From: CBDATY01 sp965200445
GTDB taxonomy: Bacteria > Bacillota_I > Bacilli_A > Mycoplasmatales > Mycoplasmataceae
Assembly (NCBI GenBank): GCA_965200445.1
Contig: OZ241341.1
Location: 496,001 to 560,000, forward strand
Direction: 5' to 3'
Length of the DNA: 64,000 nt
Position 1 is the stretch's first letter. Every line of letters begins with the position of its first letter. A model generated the notes under the pieces. It searched no databases and was not told the origin of the DNA. It was given only the letters and a program-made list of their open reading frames with translations. Both the position numbers and the translations under genes were made by a program. Positions 55,898 through 64,000 of this stretch are shown piece after piece.

Positions 55898-57322
55898 ATG
55901 TTTACTCATAACTATCCTGGTTCTCTAACAGCATTAAATAAATATCTTGCTAATTTAGTGGATAGAGATAGATTTTTAGATGAAGTGTGGCTGAAAGCTG
56001 AAATTGGCAATTTTAACATCAATTTTAAGTCAGGGCATGCCTACCTTTCTCTAAAAGACCAATATTCTGAAATCAGAGCTATTATTTGAAAAAATGAACT
56101 GGTTAAATTCCAGGACTTAAATCTAAAATCGGGCCAAAAAGTTTTGGTGTGTGGGAAAGTCAATTTTTACGCTGGCAATGGTAATTTACAGTTGATTATC
56201 AAAAAAATTGAATTATCCGGCTTGGGTGATTTTTTCTTAAAAAAAGAGCAATGAAAACAAGAATTTAACGCGCAGGGCTATTTTGATGAAAAACATAAAA
56301 AATCAATTCCTCAGTTCCCTAGATGCATTGGAATTATTACTAGTTCCAGTGGTGCTGCTGTAGAAGACATCATTCAAACCATTCGTGCTAGATGGCCCAT
56401 TGCTCATTTAGTTCATATTGGTTGCCGGGTGCAAGGCCCTGGTGCAGCACAATCGATTGCTAATGCTATTGAAACAGCTAATCAATTAAAAGTTAATCAA
56501 CCAGAACTATTGATTGTGGGCAGAGGAGGGGGATCAATTGAAGATTTATGATGCTTTAATGAACCATTAGTGGTAAAAAGCATTTTTAGTAGTTTCATCC
56601 CCATTATTACCGGTATAGGCCATGCGATTGATCATTCTTTAGCAGACTTAGTGGCGGATAAATGTGCCGAAACTCCTACTAGTGCAGCTAAATTAGCTGT
56701 GCCGGAAATCACAAGCATAATTAGTGACCTAAACCAAATGAAAACTGTCTTCACTTTGTCAATAACTGATTATTGAAATAGCTTATCGCAAATTTTTATT
56801 CAATATACTTCTGTTTTAGATAGTGCCATTAAGAAGTTCTGCTTAAATAAATGGAACTATCTAAGTAATGCTGAATTTTATTTGCAAAATATGCTAGATA
56901 GTCAAATTAATAGTTATAAACAAGACTTGTTTAACTCGCATCATCAAAACCATATGCATTTAAGCCAATTATATAATGCAGCTGATAAATTAATTACTGG
57001 TTATCAGCATTTTATAATGGACAAATTCAGTAATATACATAATCAGTTTATTTTATTCAAAGCTGATAGCGCTAATTGGTATAGTCAGAATATTATGCAT
57101 TTAACTCACAAGTATCAATTAATGAAAACTAAATTAAATGCTGTTATGGACAATTTTCAGATTATGGATCCCACGAGACCTTTTAAAAAGGGATTTGTGC
57201 TGCTGTATAATGTAGATGCTAATAATGCTATTAATATTGGCGATATTCAGCTTAATCAAAAAATTGTAATTAAAAATATAAAAACCTCTTTATACGCAAC
57301 AGTAACAAAAATTAAACACTAG
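55898..57322 (+). CDS. xseA: Exodeoxyribonuclease VII large subunit
   Basis: Exonuclease VII degrades single-stranded DNA. The 474-residue protein has the N-terminal OB fold (VWLKAEIGNFNINFKSGHAYLSLKD) and the catalytic domain (ITSSSGAAVEDIIQTIRARWP, GRGGGSIEDLWCFNE, GIGHAIDHSLADLVADKCAETPTSAA), then a long coiled coil. Five TGA-Trp codons, including the W of EDLWCFN. Starts 5 bp after bcp and is paired with xseB. Confidence 0.94.
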
Positions 57323-57337
57323 GACTAGGACTTTAAT

Positions 57338-57553
57338 ATGGATACTTCAAATAATAATAAACCTTCTTTAGAAAAAATTATGGCTGAACTAAAAGGAATT
57401 ACTGCTAAGCTAGAAGATAAAAATATTTCTATTGATAAGGCAATTGCGGGATTTGAAAAGGGGATGAACCTGATCAAATTAGCAAAAGAAGAATTAACTC
57501 GCATTGATGAAAAAATAAGTAAAATAATTAATAAAAATAAGGAATCAGAATAA
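57338..57553 (+). CDS. xseB: Exodeoxyribonuclease VII small subunit
   Basis: A 71-residue helical protein with the XseB pattern: LEKIMAELKGITAKLEDKNISIDKAIAGFEKGMNLIKLAKEEL. It binds the coiled coil of XseA. AGGACTAGGA precedes the ATG. The 15-bp gap to xseA and the conserved pair make the call firm. Confidence 0.92.
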   Translation: MDTSNNNKPSLEKIMAELKGITAKLEDKNISIDKAIAGFEKGMNLIKLAKEELTRIDEKISKIINKNKESE

Positions 57554-57576
57554 CGATTAATCACTATTAATAACTA

Positions 57577-58314
57577 ATGGCACAAATTTTTTATAATTGA
57601 TCTGCTAAACAAAAGCAACAAATTGTTTCTTATTATTATTTAAAAAAGTTGCAGGTTCATCCATCTCAGTTTCGTAAGATTATTGGCAAAATTGACCACT
57701 ATGATGTGTTGGTAACTAATTTTAATTATTTATTACGCTTAAATAAATGTGCTTGAAAAGATTATTTGTCAAGTATTAATAGCATAAGAATCTGTTTAGT
57801 TATGATTTTTTATAATTCTTTAAATTCTTCAGATCAAGCGATATGTAGCACGCTGCATAATAAAATTGTAAATGACAAAAATACATTTCTAAAAAATGCT
57901 GATCAACCAGTAATACCGGATTTATTGACAATGATTTTTAAAAAATCTTTAGTATTGAAAAATGCTTCTAATAAATGATTACTTGAAGCTGATGTGTGAC
58001 TACGTAAAATTGCTTTAATTTTTTATAAAACATTTCAAAAGTATGATCAGTCGGCTTATTATTATTTATATGGTTATTATTTTGCCCTGTTATTGGTGCT
58101 AAATATTCAAAAACATGTTTTTTTAAAGTCCCCAACCAAAGATTTATTTCATATCAAAATGACTTTAATTGATGAATATATTAATGCTATTAGTCGTATT
58201 AATCGTTGACAATTTAATAATTTTATAGTGCAAAATAACTTTTATTTTCAAAAAATGGCATCCAGAAGTCGCCGCAGAGTTCACATTGATAAATTTGTTA
58301 GAATGTTTAAGTAA
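57577..58314 (+). CDS. Hypothetical helical protein after xseB
   Basis: A 245-residue, Lys/Tyr/Phe-rich, mostly helical protein with many TGA-Trp codons. No TM helix of clear length. Segments: KQKQQIVSYYYLKKLQVHPSQF, LFHIKMTLIDEYINAISRINRW and a basic end SRSRRRVHIDKFVRMF. It lies between xseB and the YugP-like gene with short spacing on both sides, so it is probably in the same operon. No family recognised; nucleic-acid binding is suggested only by the basic C-terminus. Confidence 0.5.
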
Positions 58315-58332
58315 TTTAAACACACTGATATT

Positions 58333-59154
58333 ATGCATATAAATTTTCTTGCTTCTCCTTATTTAACCTATACACTGTGCGCTATTTTAACTGGTGTTAT
58401 CTTGTTTATGTGATTTTATTGGTTGCAATTTTATGGCAATTTAACAATGCCCGATCAATACCACAGTAAAACAGTTAGTACTGAATATTCTGCATCTGAT
58501 GTTGCCCATCATTATTTTATGTATAAACAAAAAATCAGTCAGATTATTGTCAGAGACAAAAAACAATTCATTAAACCTTTTAATAATTTACGGTTTAATT
58601 TAAGTACTAAAAAATATATTTTTAATATTAGTAAACCACCTTCCAGTCCTCCTTTGAAAGGTTTTACAGGCTTAGATTTAGATTTTGTGTTAGGTCGAGC
58701 CTTTTTAGCGGTTAAAAGAAAAGATAAGGATATTAAATACAGTTTATATAAATTTGTTATGCAAACAGCTCCTGCTTTTATTCTGCTTATTTTTATCATT
58801 CTGCTCATTATTGATCTTTTCTTAAACTCCTTTTATGTGGCTAATAAAGTAGCTTTCAATGAAAGTAGTTTTTTATCTAAATTATTATTAAGTGGTGCCA
58901 TTAATATTGTTCTGACCATATTTTGGGCCTTATATATTTTAATGCCTTTAATTCAGGGGCCAATGAAGCTACAAATAGAAAATGACTATGAAGCTGATGT
59001 TAGAGAATTTGTTAAGAAATTTTATGCTGATATTTACAGTGATTTTTTAGTAGCTCGTCGTTATTCGCGCAGTATTAAATTTAATTATTCCTTAGGCATT
59101 AGTTTTATTTTTAAAAATCATTACAAAACATTAGGTCCTTTTGGTGTTGTCTAA
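58333..59154 (+). CDS. YugP-like membrane protein lacking the zinc-protease motif
   Basis: A 273-residue protein. Its layout resembles the YugP family of neutral zinc membrane peptidases: TM1 near residues 12-35, then YHSKTVSTEYSASDVAHHYF (YugP: YSKVxASSGxTGAEVAxxIL), a strand region, TMs at residues about 138-160 and 188-214, and a charged tail (QIENDYEADVREFVKKF; YugP LPVEFNASxRA). Where YugP has HEVGHA this protein reads LGRAFLAV, so no HExxH is present and it cannot be a zinc protease of this type. The homology is inferred by eye. It overlaps dinB. Confidence 0.4.
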
Positions 59155-60340
59155 CTCTAAATTATGCGTCATTATGCATTTAGATATAAATGCTTTTTTT
59201 GCTTCCTGCCATCAAGCTGCCAATCCTACTCTCGCCAATAGACCAATCGTGGTTTGTCATAATGCGGTTAAAGGGATCGTCCTATCAGCAAGTTACGAGG
59301 CGAGATCTGCTGGCATTAAAAGTGCTATGCCTATTTTTCAAGCATTTCAATTACTACCTAATCTCGTTATGATAAAGCCTAAAAGAGGGCTTTATGAATT
59401 TTATTCCAAACAAGTGATGAGCACAATTAAATCATATTATCCAAATATTAAGCTAGAACAAGCCAGCATTGATGAGTGTTTTTTAGATATTACCAATATT
59501 GTATCTTCCATCCAAACTCCTCTTGCTATAGCTAAAACTTTACAAAAACTATTACTACAAAAGTTATCATTACCATGTTCCATTGGTATTTCCTATAATC
59601 GTTTTTTAGCTAAAATGGGTAGTAATTTGCAAAAACCCTTAGGTATATCATTACTCAATCAAGTAAATTTAAAGCAATCACTTTGAAAGTTACCCATTAG
59701 AGCGATGCATGGCATTGGTAAGCAAACAGCTCCATTATTAATTCGCAATCATATTTTAACCATTGGTGATCTAGCTTTATATCGCGATAATTTTATAGTT
59801 GATGAGAATTTTAAAAAACATGATATTTTACATTGAAAATTATTAGCCCAAGGTCATAGCGGTGATAACGTTGTTAGTGACAATTATGCTCAACCTAAAA
59901 GCATTGGATTGCAAAATACTCTTTTACAACCTACAGGTAATTACAAGGAATTAAAAAAACAGCTTTCTATATTGCTGCAACAATTATGCTCCAAGGCACA
60001 AGTGCAGCACGTAGCTAGTCGCACAATTCAAATTGAATTAAAGTATATAAGGGGTAATTTTTTAAATGTGCAAACCAAAATTCCCTTTTATACTAATGAA
60101 TATAGTAAATTATGGAATTTGTTTCTAGATTTATTTGATAAAAACTGAGATAATCAACCAGTTTTACTAATGCGGTTATCTTTTAAAAATTTAAGAGTCA
60201 ATTATTGACCATCTATCGAGCAAAGATCGCTTTTTGATCAAGAGTTAGAATTATCTGGACCTGAAATTAAGGCCTTAGAGATCGTGCACAGCATTAATAA
60301 GCAAAAGCTTAAAAAAATTCTTAGAACTGCTAAAAAATAG
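59144..60340 (+). CDS. dinB: DNA polymerase IV (Y-family)
   Basis: A translesion polymerase of 398 residues. Family motifs: IMHLDINAFFASCHQ (catalytic Asp), VVCHNAVKGIVLSASYEARSAGIKSAMP, QASIDECFLDIT (DE acidic pair), SIGISYNRFLAKMGSNLQKP (fingers-thumb), and MHGIGKQTA (helix-hairpin-helix). The little-finger domain follows, ending IHSINKQ. The start GTG 59144 is chosen because the beta strand before HLDI (LCVIM) is needed; ATG 59174 would remove it. It overlaps the preceding gene by 11 bp. Many TGA-Trp codons in the second half. Confidence 0.93.
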
Positions 60341-60387
60341 TTTAGAATATTTCTAAATGCGATTTTCTGCTTTAATGAGTGATTTTT

Positions 60388-61815
60388 ATGACCCGCTATT
60401 TACCATTTTTAAAATATTTTCATTGATTTAAAGATGACCCTAAAACTTGTAAAAATATTTTTCGTTTAATTTTAGGATCAGCTTTTCAATCAGCTTTGAT
60501 TATCTTTTTGCAGATTATTAATATTTGGATAATTAATCATTTTTTAAGAGATGTTAATGCTTTAAATGGTGCTGTACTAGCATTTTCTGTATATAACATT
60601 ATGCTTTTTGCAATATATTCTGTTAATCAAGGCAGCAACATCTTGATTGGTCAAATGCAAGGCGTGAATAATGAAGCTAAAATTAAAGAATTATTTCGCT
60701 TTAAAATAATGTACAGCATTACTGTTTGAGCTATTGCTTTTATAGTTATTAAAAGTGTAGGGGAGACTAATTTATTAAATTTAATTGCTGGGGCCCTTGT
60801 CTCTAACAAAGACGCTACTGTGCAACTTACCCTAACAGATGGCGGCATTATTCTAGATTGAATAATGTGATCTAGTTTATTTTATTTATTTTCTTTAAGC
60901 ATATATAGCACATTAAGAGTACATCATAAAATTAAAATGTGTGTGTTTGGTTCTTTATTAGCTATTGTTATAAATGTGATATTAGTTATTGCTTTGATTA
61001 ATGGTTTTAACACTGGGACTGATTTAGGGGTTAGGGGGCTTGGGATTGCTTTATTAATTACTCGATCAGCAGAGTTCTTATTACTGGTGATTTATTTAGC
61101 GATTATTCGGCCAGAATGAATTAAGCAATGATACATTCCATTTATTTCCAAATGGACCTTTCAACAAGGGTTTAAGTTTAGTGCTTTTTTACTAATTACG
61201 GATTTAACTTATCCAGTGTTTATCGTTTTACAGCAAGCGCTGGTGGCTCGGACTGGTAACTTAGATTTATTTACCGCTTTGAATGTTGTTTCCACCGCTT
61301 TAGAGCTGTTTTTTGCCACTTTAACCGGTTTCTATGCAGCAGCACCTATATATGTTGGGGCCTATAATAGTAGCGGTCAAATTCTAAAATCCAAAGAGAA
61401 TGCTGAAAAAATTATTATTGTGGCTTTTATTTTTATTACTGTTTTGCTTTTATTTGCTGTGACAAGCTTCTTCTGATATGCTAAATTATTCAGGGTTTTA
61501 ACCCCTCAAGCTGCTCATTACACTTCATGGTTTATTCTGGGGTCATTGATTGGGGGAGCAATATATGCCTATGCTCTACAAATGATTATTATTCTACGCT
61601 CTCGGGGTTACTTAATTACTGCTTCTTTAGTGGAGGAACCTGTTAATGCGGCAGTCAGTTTACCACTGTTGTACATATTGCTAAATTTTAGCTCTATTGA
61701 TTATGCATATTCTATGTTTATGATTCCAATTATTGCCGGTTTTTTTATTTTTGTGGTTACTTATTTATCTTATCGACTATATAAATGGCATAAACCAATA
61801 CCAATTAATGTATAA
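60388..61815 (+). CDS. MATE family efflux transporter
   Basis: A 475-residue membrane protein with about 12 TMs in two halves. Segments: FQSALIIFLQIINIWII (TM1), NGAVLAFSVYNIMLFAIYSVNQGSNILIGQMQGVNN (TM2 and the conserved G-Q loop), TGTDLGVRGLGIALLITRSAEFLLLVIYL, and the second half with VLQQALVARTGNLDLFTALNVVSTALELFFATLTGFYAAAPIYVGAY. The G.NI..GQ..G.....A pattern is typical of MATE. Substrate unknown; drug or metabolite export, driven by Na+ or H+. Several TGA-Trp codons. Confidence 0.85.
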
Positions 61816-61816
61816 T
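61811..61816 (+). promoter_or_regulatory. Promoter -10 box overlapping the MATE stop
   Basis: TATAAT at 61811-61816 overlaps the TAA of the MATE gene and would start a transcript about 27 bases before the ATG at 61850. TAAGGATG is a ribosome site 8 bases before that ATG. Confidence 0.5.
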
Positions 61817-61849
61817 CTTGTTTAATCACCATTCTCTAAGGATGTCATT

Positions 61850-63031
61850 ATGAAAATAAATTGAGCACAAATATACCAACGTAAGTTAAAAAAACAAAAA
61901 CCTCTTCAAGATAATAAAGCAAAAGGGGACGCCACTAACGCACCAGACAAGCCTAGAAAAATTTCTCGTAAAAAATTATTGCATATTCTGAATGGTAGCT
62001 TTTTTGCAGCAGTTGTTATTGCTGGCATTGGGGCAGGGGCATTGGGATTAGGTTGACAAACTGATCGATTTGAAACGCCCTTTAAAAAAGCTGTGAATAA
62101 CAGCTTTGATCATACCCATTTGGTTTTGGATATTAAAAAAATGAATGCTTCAGCTGCTCCTACTGCTTTGAAATTGTTTTGAGGAGAATTAATTTATGCT
62201 AGTTATATAGCTGACCCACTCAGTACTTTAACTAATGATCAATTAAAAAATAATCCACTGGAATTTACTCAATACCGTAACTTTGCCATTAATAGATTTA
62301 ACAATGATTGGGTAGACACTGGTTATATTCAACAAAGTGCTTTTGGTTTACCATTCTTTGAAATAGCTAAAGATATTAATATGTATACAGTAACTCAAGA
62401 TATTTTTGCTTTGGACTTAGCCGTGGGTAAAAAATTTATTACCCCACTAGTTGAACCAGGGTTATTTTGGATTTTTTCTTCTAGAATTAATGATCTTTTA
62501 TCTCCCAATTATAAAGAACGCTCTTTTTATACTTTTACGCAAAATGTTCAAGCTGTTTATAAAGGTAGTCGGGAAACAGCTTACAATAACGCTATGACAA
62601 CATGGTTTGCTAGGTCCTTAGCTTTAGGGGGAGAGTTGTTTTCCAACCCATTGCTACGTGATCCAGCAGCAGCTAATTTTCCGCTAGTGAATAATAAAGT
62701 GTGGTTTGTTAATTATCAATTCACCACACTTCGGAATGAATTAGATAGTGATGCTAACGCATTCCTAAGTGATGCAAACGCAGCTTGATATCAAAGTCAT
62801 CGCGACACCGCTATTCAAAATATTAGTACAGGAGAAATGACTGCCCCTAATTACACGGCAGGCTATTTTCAAGCCCGGGTGGGAGCTTGATTTGTAGTTG
62901 CTGTTATTCCAGCTGTTTTCTTGATTTGCATTAGTCTTAGTTTAATGTTGCAGTTTGCCTTTAAAGAAGACCCACTTACTAAAAAATTAACTCTTAAAAA
63001 AACCACAGTCAAAAAAAATCAGAATAAATAA
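61850..63031 (+). CDS. Membrane protein with one TM at each end, unknown function
   Basis: A 393-residue protein. A basic N-terminal region (about 45 residues) is followed by a TM (SFFAAVVIAGIGAGALGLGW, about residues 47-66), a polar domain of about 280 residues without Cys, outside the cell by the positive-inside rule, and a second TM (WFVVAVIPAVFLICISLSLML, about 348-370) with a lysine-rich tail. The outside domain is rich in Asn, Phe and Trp. Many TGA-Trp codons. Surface-exposed protein of unknown family; perhaps an envelope or transport-linked protein. Confidence 0.6.
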
Positions 63032-63047
63032 TGACTTGGTTTGGCTA

Positions 63048-63620
63048 TTAAAGTTTAGCTAATTTTCTAATTTTTTCATTCAGTTTTTTAATGGTGTCAT
63101 CATTATTAATTAATTTAAATTCACTATTGTAGCTCATTCCAATTAATTCACTTTGGATATTAAGTAAATTATTTATTTGGTTTGTAGTTAAATCTGGATA
63201 TTTAGCACTAATTCTTTCGTGAATAGTTTGAAGATGTGGATTTTGGACATATCATTTGCTATGGTTAATATCTTCACATGTGGTATTGTCTAAGGTTTCA
63301 ATAACGACATTTTGGTTTTGAACTGCTTTGAGCTGTTGAATAATTTCCATTTTAACAATTGGTCAAAAAATTTTTTTAATTATAAAGTTAAACTTCTTGT
63401 TAAAAAAAATTAAATTACGAAACAATTTGGAATTAAAATTGATGTTTTTTCACTTCTCTGGTAATTCTGCTCTGATAAAATCAGCAATTGCTGGTTTAGC
63501 CAACAGTTGTTTACTAATTTGATCAGCATTAATAATATGGTATTTATAGTCTTTCGCTAAAAAATCAGCAATGGTAGATTTTCCTGAGGCCATTAAGCCA
63601 GATAGTACAATTATTTTCAT
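63048..63620 (-). CDS. coaE: Dephospho-CoA kinase
   Basis: CoaE phosphorylates dephospho-CoA in the last step of CoA synthesis. The 190-residue P-loop kinase has SGLMASGKSTIADFL (Walker A, family GGIASGKST), IINADQISKQL (family IDAD.I...), the LFRNLIFFNKK/IFWPIVK segment (family LR.iiF.......l..i.HP.i) and the C-terminal HERISAK..NLLNIQSELIG region. The family His-Pro is replaced by Trp-Pro. Three TGA-Trp codons. Convergent with the gene at 61850. Confidence 0.8.
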
Positions 63621-63626
63621 TTACTC

Positions 63627-63632
63627 ATTATA
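63627..63632 (-). promoter_or_regulatory. Promoter -10 box of coaE, leaderless
   Basis: On the minus strand TATAAT (complement of 63627-63632) lies exactly 6 bases before the coaE ATG. There is no ribosome-binding site. No clear -35; the position overlaps the T-run of the tRNA terminator. Same geometry as at 5649. Confidence 0.6.
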
Positions 63633-63635
63633 TAA

Positions 63636-63661
63636 GAAAACATTTAGCAAATGCTAAATGT
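63636..63661 (-). terminator. Terminator of tRNA-Ser
   Basis: A near-perfect inverted repeat (ACATTTAGCA at 63640-63649 and TGCTAAATGT at 63652-63661) on the minus strand is followed by TTTTCTT. It lies 16 bases after the tRNA-Ser 3' end and ends just before the coaE promoter. Confidence 0.7.
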
Positions 63662-63676
63662 CTGATGATTTCCAAA

Positions 63677-63766
63677 TGGCGGAAAGTACAGGATTCGAAC
63701 CTGCGGACACATCTCTGCATCGGTTGTTTTCTAGACAACTGGTTTAAACCACTCACCCAACTTTCC
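63677..63766 (-). tRNA. tRNA-Ser (anticodon AGA)
   Basis: A 90-base class II tRNA on the minus strand. Acceptor stem GGAAAGT pairs with ACTTTCC, then G and an encoded CCA. Anticodon stem GTTGT/ACAAC closes the loop CTAGAAA, so the anticodon is AGA (forward complement at 63730-63732), which reads UCU. The long variable arm has a 6-bp stem (GATGCA/TGTGTC, two wobbles) as in tRNA-Ser; T-loop TTCGAAT is standard. A34 is unusual for bacterial tRNA-Ser. Confidence 0.93.
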
Positions 63767-63780
63767 AGTGTAATTATAAA

Positions 63781-64000
63781 TTATTTTGTGGGTAATGTTA
63801 AATTTTTTAGAAAATTTATAGCTTGTTGCCCGCTAATTTTTTTCGTTTCCACTAGATTTGGCTCTGCATTATATTCAAGGAAATAAGTGTTTTTGTATTT
63901 TCGAAGGCCGACAATTGCTGTTAAAGGAATACTAATGTCCATTAAATATAAATTATTATTATCCACAGCCATACATAGACTATTTCAGACAATACTTTGT
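63781..64000 (-). CDS. Hypothetical protein, C-terminal part (runs off the window)
   Basis: An open minus-strand frame from the window end to TAA 63781-63783, 72 residues inside the window, with one TGA-Trp (SIVWNSL) upstream of an internal ATG at 63972. The visible part is beta-rich (MAVDNNNLYLMDISIPLTAIVG, YFLEYNAEPNLVETKKISGQ). It lies upstream of tRNA-Ser by 15 bp. It may be the end of a longer gene. Family not recognised. Confidence 0.5.

Noticed and set aside
60341..60358. TTTAGAA/TTCTAAA inverted repeat after dinB
   Set aside because: Seven A/T-rich pairs and no T-run; weak, and such repeats are common by chance in this base composition.
1..64000. CRISPR arrays, insertion sequences, phage or restriction-modification genes
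   Set aside because: No direct-repeat arrays, transposase, integrase, methylase or nuclease clusters were recognised; the gene set is core housekeeping.

Overview
This A+T-rich window comes from a mollicute (Mycoplasma or a close relative) that reads UGA as tryptophan. Most long genes contain in-frame TGA codons at positions where their families carry Trp, and TGG is used as well. All end points below assume genetic code 4. Gene content and order are those of a reduced Firmicute, with some pneumoniae-group neighbourhoods such as secDF-apt-relA. I cannot name the species.

Layout. 1-5 kb: 3' end of polC, then rimP-nusA-rnpM-infB. 5-12 kb: two unrecognised membrane proteins and a 1765-residue FtsX-type permease. 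12-15 kb: a DJ-1-like protein, yebC, ruvA, ruvB. 15-16 kb: an aminotransferase on the minus strand and a small open frame. 16-26 kb: secDF, apt, relA, alaS, ruvX, greA. 26-32 kb: plsY divergent from parE-parC. 32-34 kb: a secreted or lipoprotein-like protein and a two-gene ABC exporter on the minus strand. 34-38 kb: rpmG, pepP, an unknown gene, efp, an Asp23-like gene and a multi-TM protein. 38-53.5 kb: rsmE, a membrane protein, deoC, rpsU, ybeY, cdd, a hydrolase, era, recO, glyS, dnaG, rpoD, trmK, nif3-like, a membrane protein, a cshB-like helicase, asnS. 53.5-60 kb: a second multi-TM protein, yneF, nusB, bcp, xseA, xseB, an unknown gene, a YugP-like protein without its zinc motif, dinB. 60-64 kb: a MATE transporter, a membrane protein, coaE (minus), tRNA-Ser (minus) and a gene running off the end.

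Most genes are on the plus strand, closely packed and often overlapping. No gap exceeds 300 bases; the largest (about 224 b at 34057-34280 and 193 b at 15945-16137) hold divergent promoters. I see no rRNA, CRISPR array, insertion sequence, phage gene or replication origin.

Functionally the window is a core set: DNA replication and repair (polC, dnaG, parEC, ruvAB, recO, xseAB, dinB), transcription (nusA, nusB, greA, rpoD), translation and its RNA-modifying enzymes, secretion (secDF), nucleotide salvage (apt, cdd, deoC), stringent response (relA), and a few transporters. I found no clearly new multi-gene system. The most interesting signals are a terminator-like hairpin covering the ruvA start, leaderless promoters with fixed spacing, an apparently inactive YugP-like protein, a large insertion in sigma region 4, a tRNA-Ser with anticodon AGA, and related membrane genes flanking the block that separates efp-asp23 from nusB-xseAB.
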